DNA of 64,000 nt from Micromonospora sp. WMMD1102 (GCF_029626265.1 NZ_JARUBN010000001.1:3410001-3474000); one strand, 5' to 3'. Counted from the first letter of the stretch, positions 24,359-32,970 are shown. Translations and numbers: made by a program. The notes: generated by a model from the sequence alone, not told the origin.

Positions 24359-25270
24359 CTAGCTGCCGTCGCGTGCCGGGCCGGTCGGGCGCCCCTGCCG
24401 GGCGAGCCGGCGGATCTCGTCGGCGTAGCTGGTCCAGTGCTCACTGGTGACGAAGTGCCCCAGGCCGGGCAGGATGCGCAGCCGGGCGCCGGGTACGGCG
24501 GCGGCGATGTCCCGGGCCGCCGCCGTCCGCAGCAACGGGTCGCGGTCGCCGTGCAACACCAGGGTCGGTGCGGTGATCCGGTCGAGCCGGTCCCCCTGCC
24601 ACTTCGCGCCGACCTGACGGCTCTGCGCCCCGGCGTCCCGGAGGCTGGTGACCCCGTGCGCGGCGTCCTTGTCGACGAACTCGCGCACGTCGCGCTCGTC
24701 GACGTGCCGGCCGGGTGCCAGGACGTCGACGACGGCCACCGCCAGGGCCAGCCGGCCCGCCGGGGTGTCCGGGGCGCGCAGCCGGGCGAACCGCGCCACG
24801 GTCGTCGGGCGCAGGTAGCGGAGTACGCCCAGACCCCTCGCGTCGCTGGGCACGGCCGCAGAGGTGCTGACGGTCAGTACCCGCGCCGGGTGGCGGATCG
24901 CGATGCGCTGCGCCACCAGCCCGCCCAGGGAGTGCCCGAAGACGTGCGCACGCGGCCAGCCGAGGGCGTCCAGCACGGCGACCGCGTCGTCGGTCAGGTC
25001 CTCGGCGCTGTAGGCGGGGGCCGGGCGCCGGAGCAGGGCACCGATCGGCGAGCCGGCGGGGTGGTCGGGCAGGTGGGTGGACTCGCCCGCGTCGCGCTGG
25101 TCGTAGGCCACGACGTGAAACCCGCGACGCACCAGCTCGCCGACCAGCCCGGCGGGCCACCAGAACCGCGAGACGCCCAGTCCCATGACCAGCAGCAGCG
25201 GTTCACCGCCCGCGCCGCCCAGCTCCTCGAACGCGATGCGGATTCCGCCGTTGTCGGCAAAGCGCGGCAT
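24359..25270 (-). CDS. Alpha/beta hydrolase
   Basis: A 303-residue alpha/beta-hydrolase-fold enzyme. The oxyanion region is LLVMGLGVSRFWW, the nucleophile elbow is GHSLGG (near 116), the acid is in the LVLHGDRDPLLR strand, and the catalytic His is in PGLGHFVTS near 280. ATG at 25270 was chosen because GGAGG lies just upstream; an ATG nine bases earlier would use that site as codons. It is divergent from a TetR gene, with an operator-like palindrome in the 75-bp gap, so it is probably that regulator's target. Substrate unknown. Confidence 0.9.
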   Translation of the reverse strand: MPRFADNGGIRIAFEELGGAGGEPLLLVMGLGVSRFWWPAGLVGELVRRGFHVVAYDQRDAGESTHLPDHPAGSPIGALLRRPAPAYSAEDLTDDAVAVLDALGWPRAHVFGHSLGGLVAQRIAIRHPARVLTVSTSAAVPSDARGLGVLRYLRPTTVARFARLRAPDTPAGRLALAVAVVDVLAPGRHVDERDVREFVDKDAAHGVTSLRDAGAQSRQVGAKWQGDRLDRITAPTLVLHGDRDPLLRTAAARDIAAAVPGARLRILPGLGHFVTSEHWTSYADEIRRLARQGRPTGPARDGS

Positions 25271-25281
25271 CGGGACCTCCA

Positions 25282-25302
25282 TTCGCAAACGGTGTTCGCG
25301 AA
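25282..25302. promoter_or_regulatory. Probable TetR operator in the hydrolase/TetR divergent gap
   Basis: The sequence TTCGCAAACGGTGTTCGCGAA forms an inverted repeat (CGCAAAC/GTTCGCG, one mismatch) containing a perfect GTTCGCGAAC palindrome (25294-25303). It sits between the divergent hydrolase and TetR genes, the classical place for a TetR operator. Confidence 0.6.
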
Positions 25303-25345
25303 CAGCGTACCCGAGGCGGTAGGCTGGCGTCGACGAGGAGGAGCA

Positions 25346-26014
25346 GTGCCGGAACACGAATCGACGATCTGGATGCGCCGGGAGCAGGCACCGGTCGGAC
25401 GCCCCGCCGAGCGCAGCCGCACGGAGATCACCACCGCCGCGCTGGCGGTGGCCGACCGGGAGGGCCTCGAAGCCGTCTCCATGCGGCGCGTCGCCGCCGC
25501 CCTGGGCACCGGTGCCGCCTCGCTCTACCGCTACGTGGCCAACCGGGAGGATCTGCTCGACCTGATGACCGACAGCGTCGCGGCCGAGTACGCCCTCTCC
25601 GCTCCCACCGGTGACTGGCAGGCCGACCTGCTCGCGGTCGGCCGGCAGACCCGCCAGATCATGCGTCGGCATCCGTGGTTGCCGACCCTGGTCGTCAGCC
25701 GCCCCACCCTCGGACCACACGGGATCGACCTGCTCGAACACGTGCTCGACGTGCTCGCCGACCATCCCGCCGCACCCGGGCGGAAACTCGAGGCCTTCGC
25801 CCTGCTGAACGCTCTGACCGCGCTATTCGTCCAGAACGAGCTGGCCGCTACCGCACCCGGCACCCGGCGCCAGGCCAGCTACCTTGCCCACGTGGCCGCT
25901 TCGGGCGCGCACCCCCGGATCGCCGCGCTGCTCGCCGACGGCGCGGCCGAGGGCGGACCGGCGGACCCGTTCGACACCGTGCTCGTGGCTGCCCTGACCG
26001 GTGTGCTCGGCTGA
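25346..26014 (+). CDS. TetR-family regulator
   Basis: A 222-residue regulator with an N-terminal TetR helix-turn-helix (RTEITTAALAVADREGLEAVSMRRVAAALGTGAASLYRYVANREDLLDLM, residues about 25-75) and a C-terminal ligand domain of the TetR_C11/TetR_C type. GTG at 25346 follows GAGGAGGAGCA. Divergent from the alpha/beta hydrolase with a shared operator, so it probably represses that gene and itself until a small molecule binds. Confidence 0.92.
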   Translation: MPEHESTIWMRREQAPVGRPAERSRTEITTAALAVADREGLEAVSMRRVAAALGTGAASLYRYVANREDLLDLMTDSVAAEYALSAPTGDWQADLLAVGRQTRQIMRRHPWLPTLVVSRPTLGPHGIDLLEHVLDVLADHPAAPGRKLEAFALLNALTALFVQNELAATAPGTRRQASYLAHVAASGAHPRIAALLADGAAEGGPADPFDTVLVAALTGVLG

Positions 26015-26097
26015 AGCAGCAACGCCGCACCGGAACCACGCAGCCGACCGCCGGCCGGGAGGGCAGCGGAGCAACGCCGTAGCACCGGCTCGCTACC

Positions 26098-26790
26098 GTG
26101 CCTCGGGTGACTCCTCGTCGTGACCGCTGGCTGCCCTGGCTGCTGACCGGCTGCGTCCTGTCCGGCGTGGCCGCGTTCGTGTTCCTGGCCTTCGTGGTGT
26201 CGATGGCGTTCGACCCGCCGGCCGGCACCGAGGCGCCGAAGGTAACCGACTGGATGCAGGGCTGGGGCAGCATCACCGGGGTGCTGGCCGGTGCCGCCGC
26301 TGCGGTCGCCGCCGCCTGGCTGCTGGTGCACGAGCGCCAGCAGGCGCGGGAGGCTCGGAAACAACTCCGGGAGGAGCGGGCCGAGGCGGAGAAGACCGCA
26401 GCCCGGGCAGTCCAGCACCGGAGTGTGAAGGCGACCGTGTCCAGAACCGAAAACGGTAAAAGACTGCTCACATTCTCCGTTACCGTGGCTAATTACGGAG
26501 CCGAGCCGGTTCGTGGAGTTTCGGCCCTGCTCTCGTCGGTAGAGCGGCCCCGGGGCTATATTCTGCGAGTGGGTGAGGTTATTGGCCCACACAGTGAGCT
26601 GCGCGCATCAGCAAAGTGGCCGCTCCCGGACGGGCCTGAGCCGCGCAGGAGCGGCAGCGAGTTACAACCCGCATTTGTGACTGTGAATTTCTTCGATTCC
26701 GCTGGCCGCGAATGGGTACGAGTTGACAACGGAGAGCCCGCTCGCGGAACGCTCGACCTTCCGCGTAACCATGACGTGTTCGAGGAATAA
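26098..26790 (+). CDS. Membrane protein with coiled-coil and extramembrane beta domain, unknown
   Basis: A 230-residue protein not assigned to a family. Two membrane helices (LPWLLTGCVLSGVAAFVFLAFVVSMAF near 12-38 and GSITGVLAGAAAAVAAAWLLV near 57-77) precede a charged coiled coil (ERQQAREARKQLREERAEAEKTAARA), then a beta-rich domain of about 120 residues. The second half is clearly less G+C-rich than its neighbours, with codons such as AAT, GTT and ATT, which suggests acquisition from elsewhere. GTG start at 26098 is uncertain. The layout (two helices, coiled coil, sensory-like domain) resembles small uncharacterised signalling proteins, but no function can be given. Confidence 0.7.
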   Translation: MPRVTPRRDRWLPWLLTGCVLSGVAAFVFLAFVVSMAFDPPAGTEAPKVTDWMQGWGSITGVLAGAAAAVAAAWLLVHERQQAREARKQLREERAEAEKTAARAVQHRSVKATVSRTENGKRLLTFSVTVANYGAEPVRGVSALLSSVERPRGYILRVGEVIGPHSELRASAKWPLPDGPEPRRSGSELQPAFVTVNFFDSAGREWVRVDNGEPARGTLDLPRNHDVFEE

Positions 26791-26856
26791 ACGAATGATC
26801 CGGTCGAGCTTCCGTACTGCGCGCCCCGGTGCTTCCATGGTTGCCGGCGGCGTCGC

Positions 26857-27726
26857 TCAACCGGCGAGGAGGTCGTTGAGCCGCGCCGCGTTCGTCTGCG
26901 CGTAGTCGCGATAGCAGTTGTTGAACAACACGTGTGTCTCGGTCGTCTCGTCGGCGAGTTCGCGCAGCTTGGGCGCCCAGTCCGCCAACTCCCGCTCCGA
27001 GTAGTGGTAGCCGAACTTCTGGTGGATGTCCTTGCTGGTCCACTTGTCACTGTGCCCGTGGAACCGGACCACCGCCAGGTCGGCGGTGGCGGCCAGCACC
27101 GGCGGCACCGACGAGCGGTGTCCCTGCGGCATGTCGACCGAGACGTACGCCAACTCGTGCTCGCGGAGGAACCCCAGGGTCTCCTCCCGGTTGCCGTCGG
27201 CGAACCAGGAGGCGTGCCGGAACTCGAAAACCGGCCGCAGCGGACCGCAGCGCCGGGAAACCTCCAGCAGATACTGCTTGTTGTCCCGCTTGATGGTGAA
27301 CCAGGGCGGGAACTGGAACAGCAGCGCACCGAGTTTCCCGGCCCCGGCCAGCGGCTCCAACGCGGAGAGGAACCGGGTCCACACCTCCTCGTACGCCTGC
27401 GCCGTCAGGTCGCCGGGATAGACGTTGCGCTTCTCCGTCTCCGGCCGCAGGTCCTTGTAGAGCGCGGAGACCCGGGTCGGGTGCCCGGTGAGCAGGCTGA
27501 ACGCCTTGACGTTGAAGGTGAACCCGGCCGGGGTGCGCCCGACCCACAGTTCGGCGGTCCGCTGCGCGGGCGGCGAATAGTAGGTGGCGTCGACCTCGAC
27601 AAGTGGAAACCGCTCGGCATAGTAGGCCAGCCGCCGCTCCGGAGTGTCCGCGCCCGCCGGATACCAGCCCGACTCCAGCAGGGTCCGGTCGGTCCACGAG
27701 GCCGTGCCGACCTTGATCTCACCCAT
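26857..27726 (-). CDS. DUF72 (YecE-like) protein, second type
   Basis: A 289-residue DUF72 protein: GEIKVGTASWTDRTLLESGWYP, YAERFPLVEVDATYYSPPA, FNVKAFSLLTGHPTRV, LLFQFPPWFT, FEFRHASWF, VRFHGH near 220, and FNNCYRDYAQTNA near 270. It is longer than the DUF72 protein at 23 kb and belongs to a different subgroup. ATG at 27726. Molecular function unknown. A TraR/DksA gene follows upstream on the same strand. Confidence 0.92.
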   Translation of the reverse strand: MGEIKVGTASWTDRTLLESGWYPAGADTPERRLAYYAERFPLVEVDATYYSPPAQRTAELWVGRTPAGFTFNVKAFSLLTGHPTRVSALYKDLRPETEKRNVYPGDLTAQAYEEVWTRFLSALEPLAGAGKLGALLFQFPPWFTIKRDNKQYLLEVSRRCGPLRPVFEFRHASWFADGNREETLGFLREHELAYVSVDMPQGHRSSVPPVLAATADLAVVRFHGHSDKWTSKDIHQKFGYHYSERELADWAPKLRELADETTETHVLFNNCYRDYAQTNAARLNDLLAG

Positions 27727-27824
27727 GACCCCAGTTCACCTGCTCCGGGCAGGACGGGCAAGCCGGGAGCGGCGCCGCGGAACGGGCGGGCGGTCCACCT
27801 GGCGTCGTCGTCGACGGCGTCCGC

Positions 27825-28223
27825 TCAGGCCGCCCGGCGTTCCCGGGACTGCTTGCAGGTGACACAGGTGGTGGCGGACGGGAAGATCTCCAGCCGCTCC
27901 ACCGGAATCGAGTCACCGCAGCCCTCACACCAGCCGTACGTCCCCTCGGCCAGCCGACTGAGCGCGTGCTCGAACTGGGCCCGCCGGTCGAGGATGGTGC
28001 GCAGCAGCGACTGTGCGGTGTCCCGCTCGGCCGTCTTCGTACCGCTGTCCGCCTGGTCGTCGCCGGCCGTGTCGCCGACCTCGACCAGCCGGAGCACCTG
28101 GCTCTGCGCCAACGTCTCGTCGTACTCGACGGTCAGCTCGTCGTAGCGGGCCTGCAGGGCGCGGCGGATCTGGTCGCCGTCGGCCGCCGAGCGGCGGGTG
28201 CCGATTGCCTCGTTGACGAGCAT
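27825..28223 (-). CDS. TraR/DksA-family zinc-finger protein
   Basis: A 132-residue protein: an N-terminal helical hairpin rich in charged residues (RYDELTVEYDETLAQSQ, AERDTAQSLLRTILDRRAQFEHALSRLAEGTYGWC) and a C-terminal four-cysteine zinc finger (CEGCGDSIPVERLEIFPSATTC, then CVTC). This is the DksA architecture; DksA-type proteins insert into the RNA polymerase secondary channel and change promoter choice under stress. ATG at 28223. A GTTT-N16-GGGTAA promoter lies 83 bp upstream, pointing to SigB/F-type control. Confidence 0.92.
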   Translation of the reverse strand: MLVNEAIGTRRSAADGDQIRRALQARYDELTVEYDETLAQSQVLRLVEVGDTAGDDQADSGTKTAERDTAQSLLRTILDRRAQFEHALSRLAEGTYGWCEGCGDSIPVERLEIFPSATTCVTCKQSRERRAA

Positions 28224-28305
28224 GCGCTGCCTGCCTTTCCGTCGAAGGATCGGATGCGTCGCCTGAACGGTATTGTCCGGGTCGCTCCGTTCTGAGCAGC
28301 GCGAT

Positions 28306-28331
28306 TACCCCACCCTCCAGCCCGCCAAACC
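28306..28331 (-). promoter_or_regulatory. SigB/SigF-type promoter before TraR/DksA
   Basis: Minus strand: GGTTT (28332-28328), 16-base spacer, GGGTAA (28311-28306), 83 bp before the ATG. The -35 is a full match and the -10 differs only in the last base. Confidence 0.6.
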
Positions 28332-28387
28332 GCCAACTTCCCGCCGCCGGGAAGGGCTGGGGTTCGCCACCGGCCGCGGCGGTGGCG

Positions 28388-29011
28388 TCACTCGACGAGG
28401 GCGGGATGGCGGGGGTCGTCGAGTCGGACGACGACGTCGGCGAAGGTCGTCGGGGCCACCTCGTCGGCATACCGGGCGAACGCCGGCAGGGTCCACCGCT
28501 GCGCCTGCGGAGTACGCCGGGCCAGCGCGCCGGGCGAGAGCACGAGATGCACCGCCACGTCGAAGGGGAGGCTGCCGCCGAGCAGGATCGGCCCGCTCAC
28601 CAGCAGCACACCGCCGGGCGGCAAGGTCAGGTACCCGGCCCGGGTGGCCCGGTCGGTCTCGGCGTTCCACAGCGACGGCAGGATCCGCCCCGAGCCGGCC
28701 GGACCGGCGGGATCGAGTACCTCACGGCGCAGTCCCGGCTCGTCGAGCCAGCCGAGATAGTAGGCGTCCGGATTGGTCCGCCCCTGCTCGTAGCGGAGTG
28801 ACGCCGGCCGGAGGAAGTCCGCCGCGTCGATCCGTACCGCCGGGCGGCCCCGGACCCGCAGCGGGTCGACAAGCGCGTCCGCGAGCCGGTCCGGCTCGGC
28901 GGCCGGCGGCCCGTCGACGGCCACCCGCAACCAGCCGTCGGCGCGCTCGGCGGCCAGCCGGTCGGCAAGCTCCTGCACCAGCAGCTCGGGCGTGATCGGG
29001 CGGACCCTCAT
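28388..29011 (-). CDS. Uridine-kinase-like P-loop protein with degenerate Walker A
   Basis: A 207-residue protein of the actinobacterial uridine kinase-like family, seen in LRVAVDGPPAAEPDRLADALVDPLR, IDAADFLRPASLRYEQGRTNPDAYY, VLLVSGPILLGG and the C-terminal RWTLPAFARYADEV...DVVVRLDDPRHPA. The normal nucleotide loop (GPxxxGKT/S) is replaced by GPPAAEPDR, with no lysine and no Ser/Thr, and the Walker B position reads VSGP rather than VDGP. So phosphate binding is doubtful and the protein may be non-catalytic. ATG at 29011. The rest of the sequence is intact, with no frameshift. Confidence 0.75.
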   Translation of the reverse strand: MRVRPITPELLVQELADRLAAERADGWLRVAVDGPPAAEPDRLADALVDPLRVRGRPAVRIDAADFLRPASLRYEQGRTNPDAYYLGWLDEPGLRREVLDPAGPAGSGRILPSLWNAETDRATRAGYLTLPPGGVLLVSGPILLGGSLPFDVAVHLVLSPGALARRTPQAQRWTLPAFARYADEVAPTTFADVVVRLDDPRHPALVE

Positions 29012-29040
29012 CCGACCATCCTGCCCCGACCCGGACCGGA

Positions 29041-29163
29041 CGAAGCCTCCCGGCCGGGAGGGTGACCCAGCCGACGCGCGCCGGAGATGGGCGGCGGGAC
29101 AGGCGAAGCCTGCCGGCCGGCACGGGTGACCGAACCGGCGCGGGCCGGCGGCGGGCGAGCGGA
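29041..29163. repeat. Tandem ~63-bp repeat, each unit carrying a palindrome
   Basis: Two diverged copies (29041-29100 and 29104-29163) begin CGAAGCCT and share GGTGACC and GCGCG blocks. Each contains a GGCCGG-centred palindrome: CCTCCCGGCCGGGAGG in the first and CTGCCGGCCGGCAC in the second. It fills most of the gap between the kinase-like gene and the ABC permease; it may form a terminator or an RNA structure. Confidence 0.65.
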
Positions 29164-29168
29164 TCGGC

Positions 29169-29957
29169 TCAGGCGTCGCGGCGGCGTAGTACCAGGTAGC
29201 CGCCGAGCAGGGAGGCGGCGGTCCAGAGCAGGAGGAGGGCGATCCCGGTCCACGCACCGTAGTCCCGGGCCCAGCGGGCCTCGTCCTGCGACCCGGCGAG
29301 GTGCAGGATCACCCAGCTCGTCTGGTCCGGCAGATACTGGGTGACCTTACGCAGCCCGGGGATGTTGCCGAGCCCCTGCGAGCCGAGGAAGAAGATCGGC
29401 AGCAGCACCGCCAGCGCGCGTACCGGACTGCGCAGCATCGCCGCGACGCCGAGCGCGAAGAGGCAGAGCAGCACCAGGTGCAGGAAACCGCCGACCAGCG
29501 CCGGCAGGGCACCCTCGGCACCGAGGCCGACGCCGTACCGGCCGAGCGCGGCCTGCGCGGCGAAGAAGCAGACCAGCACGGTGGGCAGTGCGACGGCGGC
29601 GGCGAGCAGCGCCGTGCCGAGCACCTTGCCGAGGTAGCAGTGGCCCCGGCGCGGCACCGCGAGCAAGGTGACCCGGATGGTGCCGGAGCTGTACTCCCCC
29701 GCCATCACCAGGATCCCGAAGACCACCAGTGGAAGCTGTCCGAGCGTCAGGCCGTAGAAGGCGGGGAACAGCGGGTCGAAATCGAGCCGCTGCGCCGGGC
29801 TCTGGGTGGCGAAGCTCAGCCCGGCCAGCAGGCTGACGCCGACGCCGAGGACGACCGTCGGCAGCAGTGTCCAGACGGTCGACCGGAGGGTACGGATCTT
29901 CGTCAGCTCGGCCAGCAGCACCGCGCCGATCCCGGGGGTCCCGGTCGCCGTATTCAC
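29169..29957 (-). CDS. ABC-2-type transporter permease
   Basis: A 262-residue membrane protein of the ABC-2 exporter permease type, with six hydrophobic segments (for example TVWTLLPTVVLGVGVSLLAGL, GVAAMLRSPVRALAVLLPIFFL, and LLLLWTAASLLGGYLVLRRRDA at the end) and the loop GEYSSGTIRVTLLAVPRR typical of the family. GTG at 29957 overlaps the stop of the ATPase gene (GTGA). Works with the adjacent ATPase as an exporter; substrate unknown. Confidence 0.88.
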   Translation of the reverse strand: MNTATGTPGIGAVLLAELTKIRTLRSTVWTLLPTVVLGVGVSLLAGLSFATQSPAQRLDFDPLFPAFYGLTLGQLPLVVFGILVMAGEYSSGTIRVTLLAVPRRGHCYLGKVLGTALLAAAVALPTVLVCFFAAQAALGRYGVGLGAEGALPALVGGFLHLVLLCLFALGVAAMLRSPVRALAVLLPIFFLGSQGLGNIPGLRKVTQYLPDQTSWVILHLAGSQDEARWARDYGAWTGIALLLLWTAASLLGGYLVLRRRDA

Positions 29958-30868
29958 CGTTCGCCTCCGACGGATCGGTACCGCACCGCCGTGGCGGTCA
30001 GCCGCATGAACGCCTCCTCCAGGGATGCCTGCCGCACGCCCACCTCGTGCACGGTCAGCCGGTTGGCCGCGATTAGGTCGCCGACCCGGGCGGTCTCGAC
30101 GTCGTACGCCAGCAGCGCACCGTCCTCCCCCGCCTCGACCCGGATTCCGGCAGCCGCCAGTACGTCGCGCAGCCGCTCCGGCTCCGGGGTAAGGATCCGG
30201 ACCGCCGAACCCGAGTTCGCCGCCACGAACTCCCGCATCCCGGTGTCGGCGAGCAGCCGGCCCTGCCCGATCACCACCAGGTGCTCCGCGGTCAGCGCCA
30301 TCTCGCTCATCAGGTGGCTGGAGACGAGGACCGTCCGCCCCTCGGCCGCGAGCCCGCGCATCAGCTCCCGGATCCACCGGATGCCCTCCGGGTCCAGCCC
30401 GTTCACCGGCTCGTCGAAGAGCAGCACCGGCGGGTCGCCGAGGAGTGCGGCGGCGATGCCGAGCCGCTGCACCATGCCGAGCGAGAAGGTACCGACCCGC
30501 CGCCTCGACACGCTCTCCAGGCCGACCAGGGCGAGCACCTCGGCGACCCGGGAACGCGGGATCCGGTTGCTCTGCGCCAGCCACAGCAGGTGGTGGTACG
30601 CGCGGCGTCCCGGGTGCGCCGACCGTGCCTCCAAGAGCGCCCCGACCGCACGCAGCGGCACCGGGTGCTCGGGATAGCTCCGGCCGTCGACGAGTACCCG
30701 GCCGGCGCTCGGGCGGTCCAGGCCGAGGATCATCCGCATCGTCGTCGACTTGCCCGCGCCGTTCGGGCCGAGGAAGCCGGTCACCTGCCCGGGGCGGATC
30801 GTGCAGGAGATCCCGTCCACCGCCAGGGTCCTGCCGTAGCGCTTGCTGAGCCCGTACACCTCGATCAC
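29954..30868 (-). CDS. ABC transporter ATP-binding protein (exporter type)
   Basis: A 304-residue ATPase: Walker A GPNGAGKST near 35-43, Q-loop region LLEARSAHPGRRAYHHLLWL, signature FSLGMVQRLGIAAALLG near 128, Walker B LLFDEPVNGLDPEGI, and H-loop VSSHLMSEM. The C-terminal 80 residues (DVLAAAGIRVEAGEDG..., QASLEEAFMRLT) are typical of the drug/lantibiotic-immunity exporter group. GTG at 30868; a second GTG at 30877 is possible. Divergent from a NarL-type two-component system, which probably controls it. Confidence 0.92.
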   Translation of the reverse strand: MIEVYGLSKRYGRTLAVDGISCTIRPGQVTGFLGPNGAGKSTTMRMILGLDRPSAGRVLVDGRSYPEHPVPLRAVGALLEARSAHPGRRAYHHLLWLAQSNRIPRSRVAEVLALVGLESVSRRRVGTFSLGMVQRLGIAAALLGDPPVLLFDEPVNGLDPEGIRWIRELMRGLAAEGRTVLVSSHLMSEMALTAEHLVVIGQGRLLADTGMREFVAANSGSAVRILTPEPERLRDVLAAAGIRVEAGEDGALLAYDVETARVGDLIAANRLTVHEVGVRQASLEEAFMRLTATAVRYRSVGGER

Positions 30869-30990
30869 GCCCGTCACGCTAGGCGGCGCCGGTCGCCGGG
30901 ACAGTCCTCGAAAGTGGGTCACTCCGTCCACCAACGTCGACGCGTCGCTCGACGTTCCGGCGGGGTTGGCGGTGGACGTAACCTGCTGGC

Positions 30991-32274
30991 ATGCGCCGAC
31001 ACCTGCTGCCCGTCGTCGTACTCCCCGTCGTCGTGCTGCTCGCCGAGACCGGGTTCGCGCTGGCCGGCGCCCGCGAACCGGCACCCTCGGCGGTGCTCTG
31101 GCACGCCACGCTGGTGGCGGTGGTCATCGGAGTACGGCACCGGGCCGCGGTCGCCGGGCTGATCGGCGCGCTGCTGCTCCTCGCGCTCTCCGACGGCGGG
31201 TACGTGCTGCTGCTCTGGGCCGCCTACCACGCTGGGCGGGAGTCACTGACCCGGGCCGGCACCGTGACGCTGGCCGGGGCGTTGGGCGGCGCGCTCGCCG
31301 TGGAGCTGCTGACCGCGCCGGCCGATCCGCGGACGATCCCGAACCTGGTCTCGACGTACCTGGTCTTCGCCCTGCTTCCGGTGCTGGTCGGGCGATACCT
31401 GGCCCAGCACGAACGGCTGGTCGCCAGCCTCGACCGGCACAACCGGCAGCTGCGCCGGGAACGGGAGCTGCTCGCCGAGCAGGAGCAGCTCCGGGAGCGG
31501 CTGCGGATCGCCCGGGACATGCACGACTCGCTCGGCCACCGGCTCAGCCTCGTCTCGGTGCAGGCCGCCGCACTGGAGGTGGCCGAACTGCCGCCGGTGC
31601 AGCGGCAGGCGGTGCGGCAGCTCGCCGGGGCGGCACGCGGCGCCCTGGACGAGCTCTACGAGCTGGTGGGTGCGTTGCGCGGCGGGTCCGGTGCCGACCG
31701 GCGGGCAACGGGGACGGACCGGATCGGCCCGCTGGTGGCGGAGTTCCGGGCCGCCGGGATGCCGGTCGAGCTGCGCGAGGAGGGCGAGGCGGTGCCGCTG
31801 GGGGAGGCGGCCGGGCAGGCGGCGTACCGGGTGGTGGAGGAAGGGCTGACGAACGCGCTCAAGCACGCACCGGGGCGGCCGGTGACGGTGGGACTGCGCT
31901 GGGAGACGGACGCGCTGCTGCTCACCGTCGACAACCCGCTGCCCGAGGCCGGAGCACCGGCCCCGCACGGGCAGGCGGGGCACGAACTGACGGCACACGG
32001 GCTGACGGGGCACGGGCTGACGGGGCTGCGGGAACGGGCGGAGCAGGCGGGCGGCTTCGTCGCGTACCGGATCGTCGAGGCCGGGGATTCCGCCCACCCG
32101 GACAGCGGCGCCCGGTGCTGGCGGCTGCTCGCGATGCTGCCCGCCGCCGGGCCGGCCGACGAGCGCGTGGAACCGCCCGGACGGCCGGGAATCCGTACCC
32201 TCGTCCTCGGGCTCGTCACCGCGGCCCTGATGTTCGTGGCGATGCCGGCGAGCATGCTGCTGGGGGTGCGCTGA
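30991..32274 (+). CDS. Sensor histidine kinase, NarL/DesK type
   Basis: A 427-residue membrane kinase. N-terminal helices occupy residues about 5-135; a dimerisation helix leads to the HisKA_3 box RIARDMHDSLGHRLSLVSVQA near 172 with the phosphorylated His. The HATPase_c domain has VVEEGLTNALKHAP near 285 and a G-box that is locally duplicated (LTAHGLTGHGLTGLRERAEQAGG). An extra C-terminal membrane helix is present. Its stop is one base before the response regulator's ATG. Divergent from an ABC exporter, so likely a cell-envelope or antibiotic sensor (inference). Confidence 0.9.
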   Translation: MRRHLLPVVVLPVVVLLAETGFALAGAREPAPSAVLWHATLVAVVIGVRHRAAVAGLIGALLLLALSDGGYVLLLWAAYHAGRESLTRAGTVTLAGALGGALAVELLTAPADPRTIPNLVSTYLVFALLPVLVGRYLAQHERLVASLDRHNRQLRRERELLAEQEQLRERLRIARDMHDSLGHRLSLVSVQAAALEVAELPPVQRQAVRQLAGAARGALDELYELVGALRGGSGADRRATGTDRIGPLVAEFRAAGMPVELREEGEAVPLGEAAGQAAYRVVEEGLTNALKHAPGRPVTVGLRWETDALLLTVDNPLPEAGAPAPHGQAGHELTAHGLTGHGLTGLRERAEQAGGFVAYRIVEAGDSAHPDSGARCWRLLAMLPAAGPADERVEPPGRPGIRTLVLGLVTAALMFVAMPASMLLGVR

Positions 32275-32275
32275 G

Positions 32276-32932
32276 ATGATCAGGGTGTTGCTCGCCGACG
32301 ACGAGCCGCTGATCAGGGCCGGCATCCGCGCGGTGCTGGAGTCGGCCGGCGACGTCGAGGTGGTCGCCGAGGCCTCCGACGGCGGCGCGGCCGTCGACGC
32401 GGCGTTGCGGCACCGGGTCGACGTGGCGCTGCTCGACATCCGGATGCCGGTGCTGGACGGGCTCGACGTCGTCGACGAACTTGGCCGGCGGCTGCCCGGA
32501 CTGCGGGTGGTGATGCTCACCTCGTTCGGCGCGGAGCCGAACGTGCTGCGCGCGGTGCAGGCCCGGGTCGCCGGGTTCGTGCTGAAGAACTGCACGCCGG
32601 AGGAGCTGATCCTGGCCGTCCGGGCCGCGCACGACGGCGACGCCTACCTCTCCCCCGCGATCACCCGGCTGCTGCTCGGCATGGTGGCGCCGGAACCGGC
32701 GCAGCGGCAACGGCAACGGCAGGCGCGGGACCGGCTGGCGGCGCTTACCGCCCGCGAGTCGGAGATCCTGCGCCTGGTAGCCGAGGGTCTGTCCAACGCG
32801 GAGGTGGGCCGGCGGCTGCGGATGACCGAGCTGACCATCAAAACCTACGTGAGCCGGATCCTGGCCAAACTCGACTGCACGAACCGGGTGCAGGCGGCCC
32901 TGTTGGCCCGGGACGCCGGCCCCACCCCCTGA
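32276..32932 (+). CDS. LuxR/NarL-family response regulator
   Basis: A 218-residue regulator: receiver domain with ADDEPL near 7-12, phospho-acceptor D in VALLDIRMP near 54, and K in FVLKN near 104; then a GerE/LuxR helix-turn-helix (LTARESEILRLVAEGLSNAEVGRRLRMTELTIKTYVSRILAKL, about 150-195). An Arg/Gln-rich linker joins them. It is encoded directly after the histidine kinase and surely forms its pair. The likely target is the divergent ABC exporter operon. Confidence 0.94.
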   Translation: MIRVLLADDEPLIRAGIRAVLESAGDVEVVAEASDGGAAVDAALRHRVDVALLDIRMPVLDGLDVVDELGRRLPGLRVVMLTSFGAEPNVLRAVQARVAGFVLKNCTPEELILAVRAAHDGDAYLSPAITRLLLGMVAPEPAQRQRQRQARDRLAALTARESEILRLVAEGLSNAEVGRRLRMTELTIKTYVSRILAKLDCTNRVQAALLARDAGPTP

Positions 32933-32970
32933 CGCTGTCGCTCACCGAAGGACGCGGCGGTGGCCCCGAC

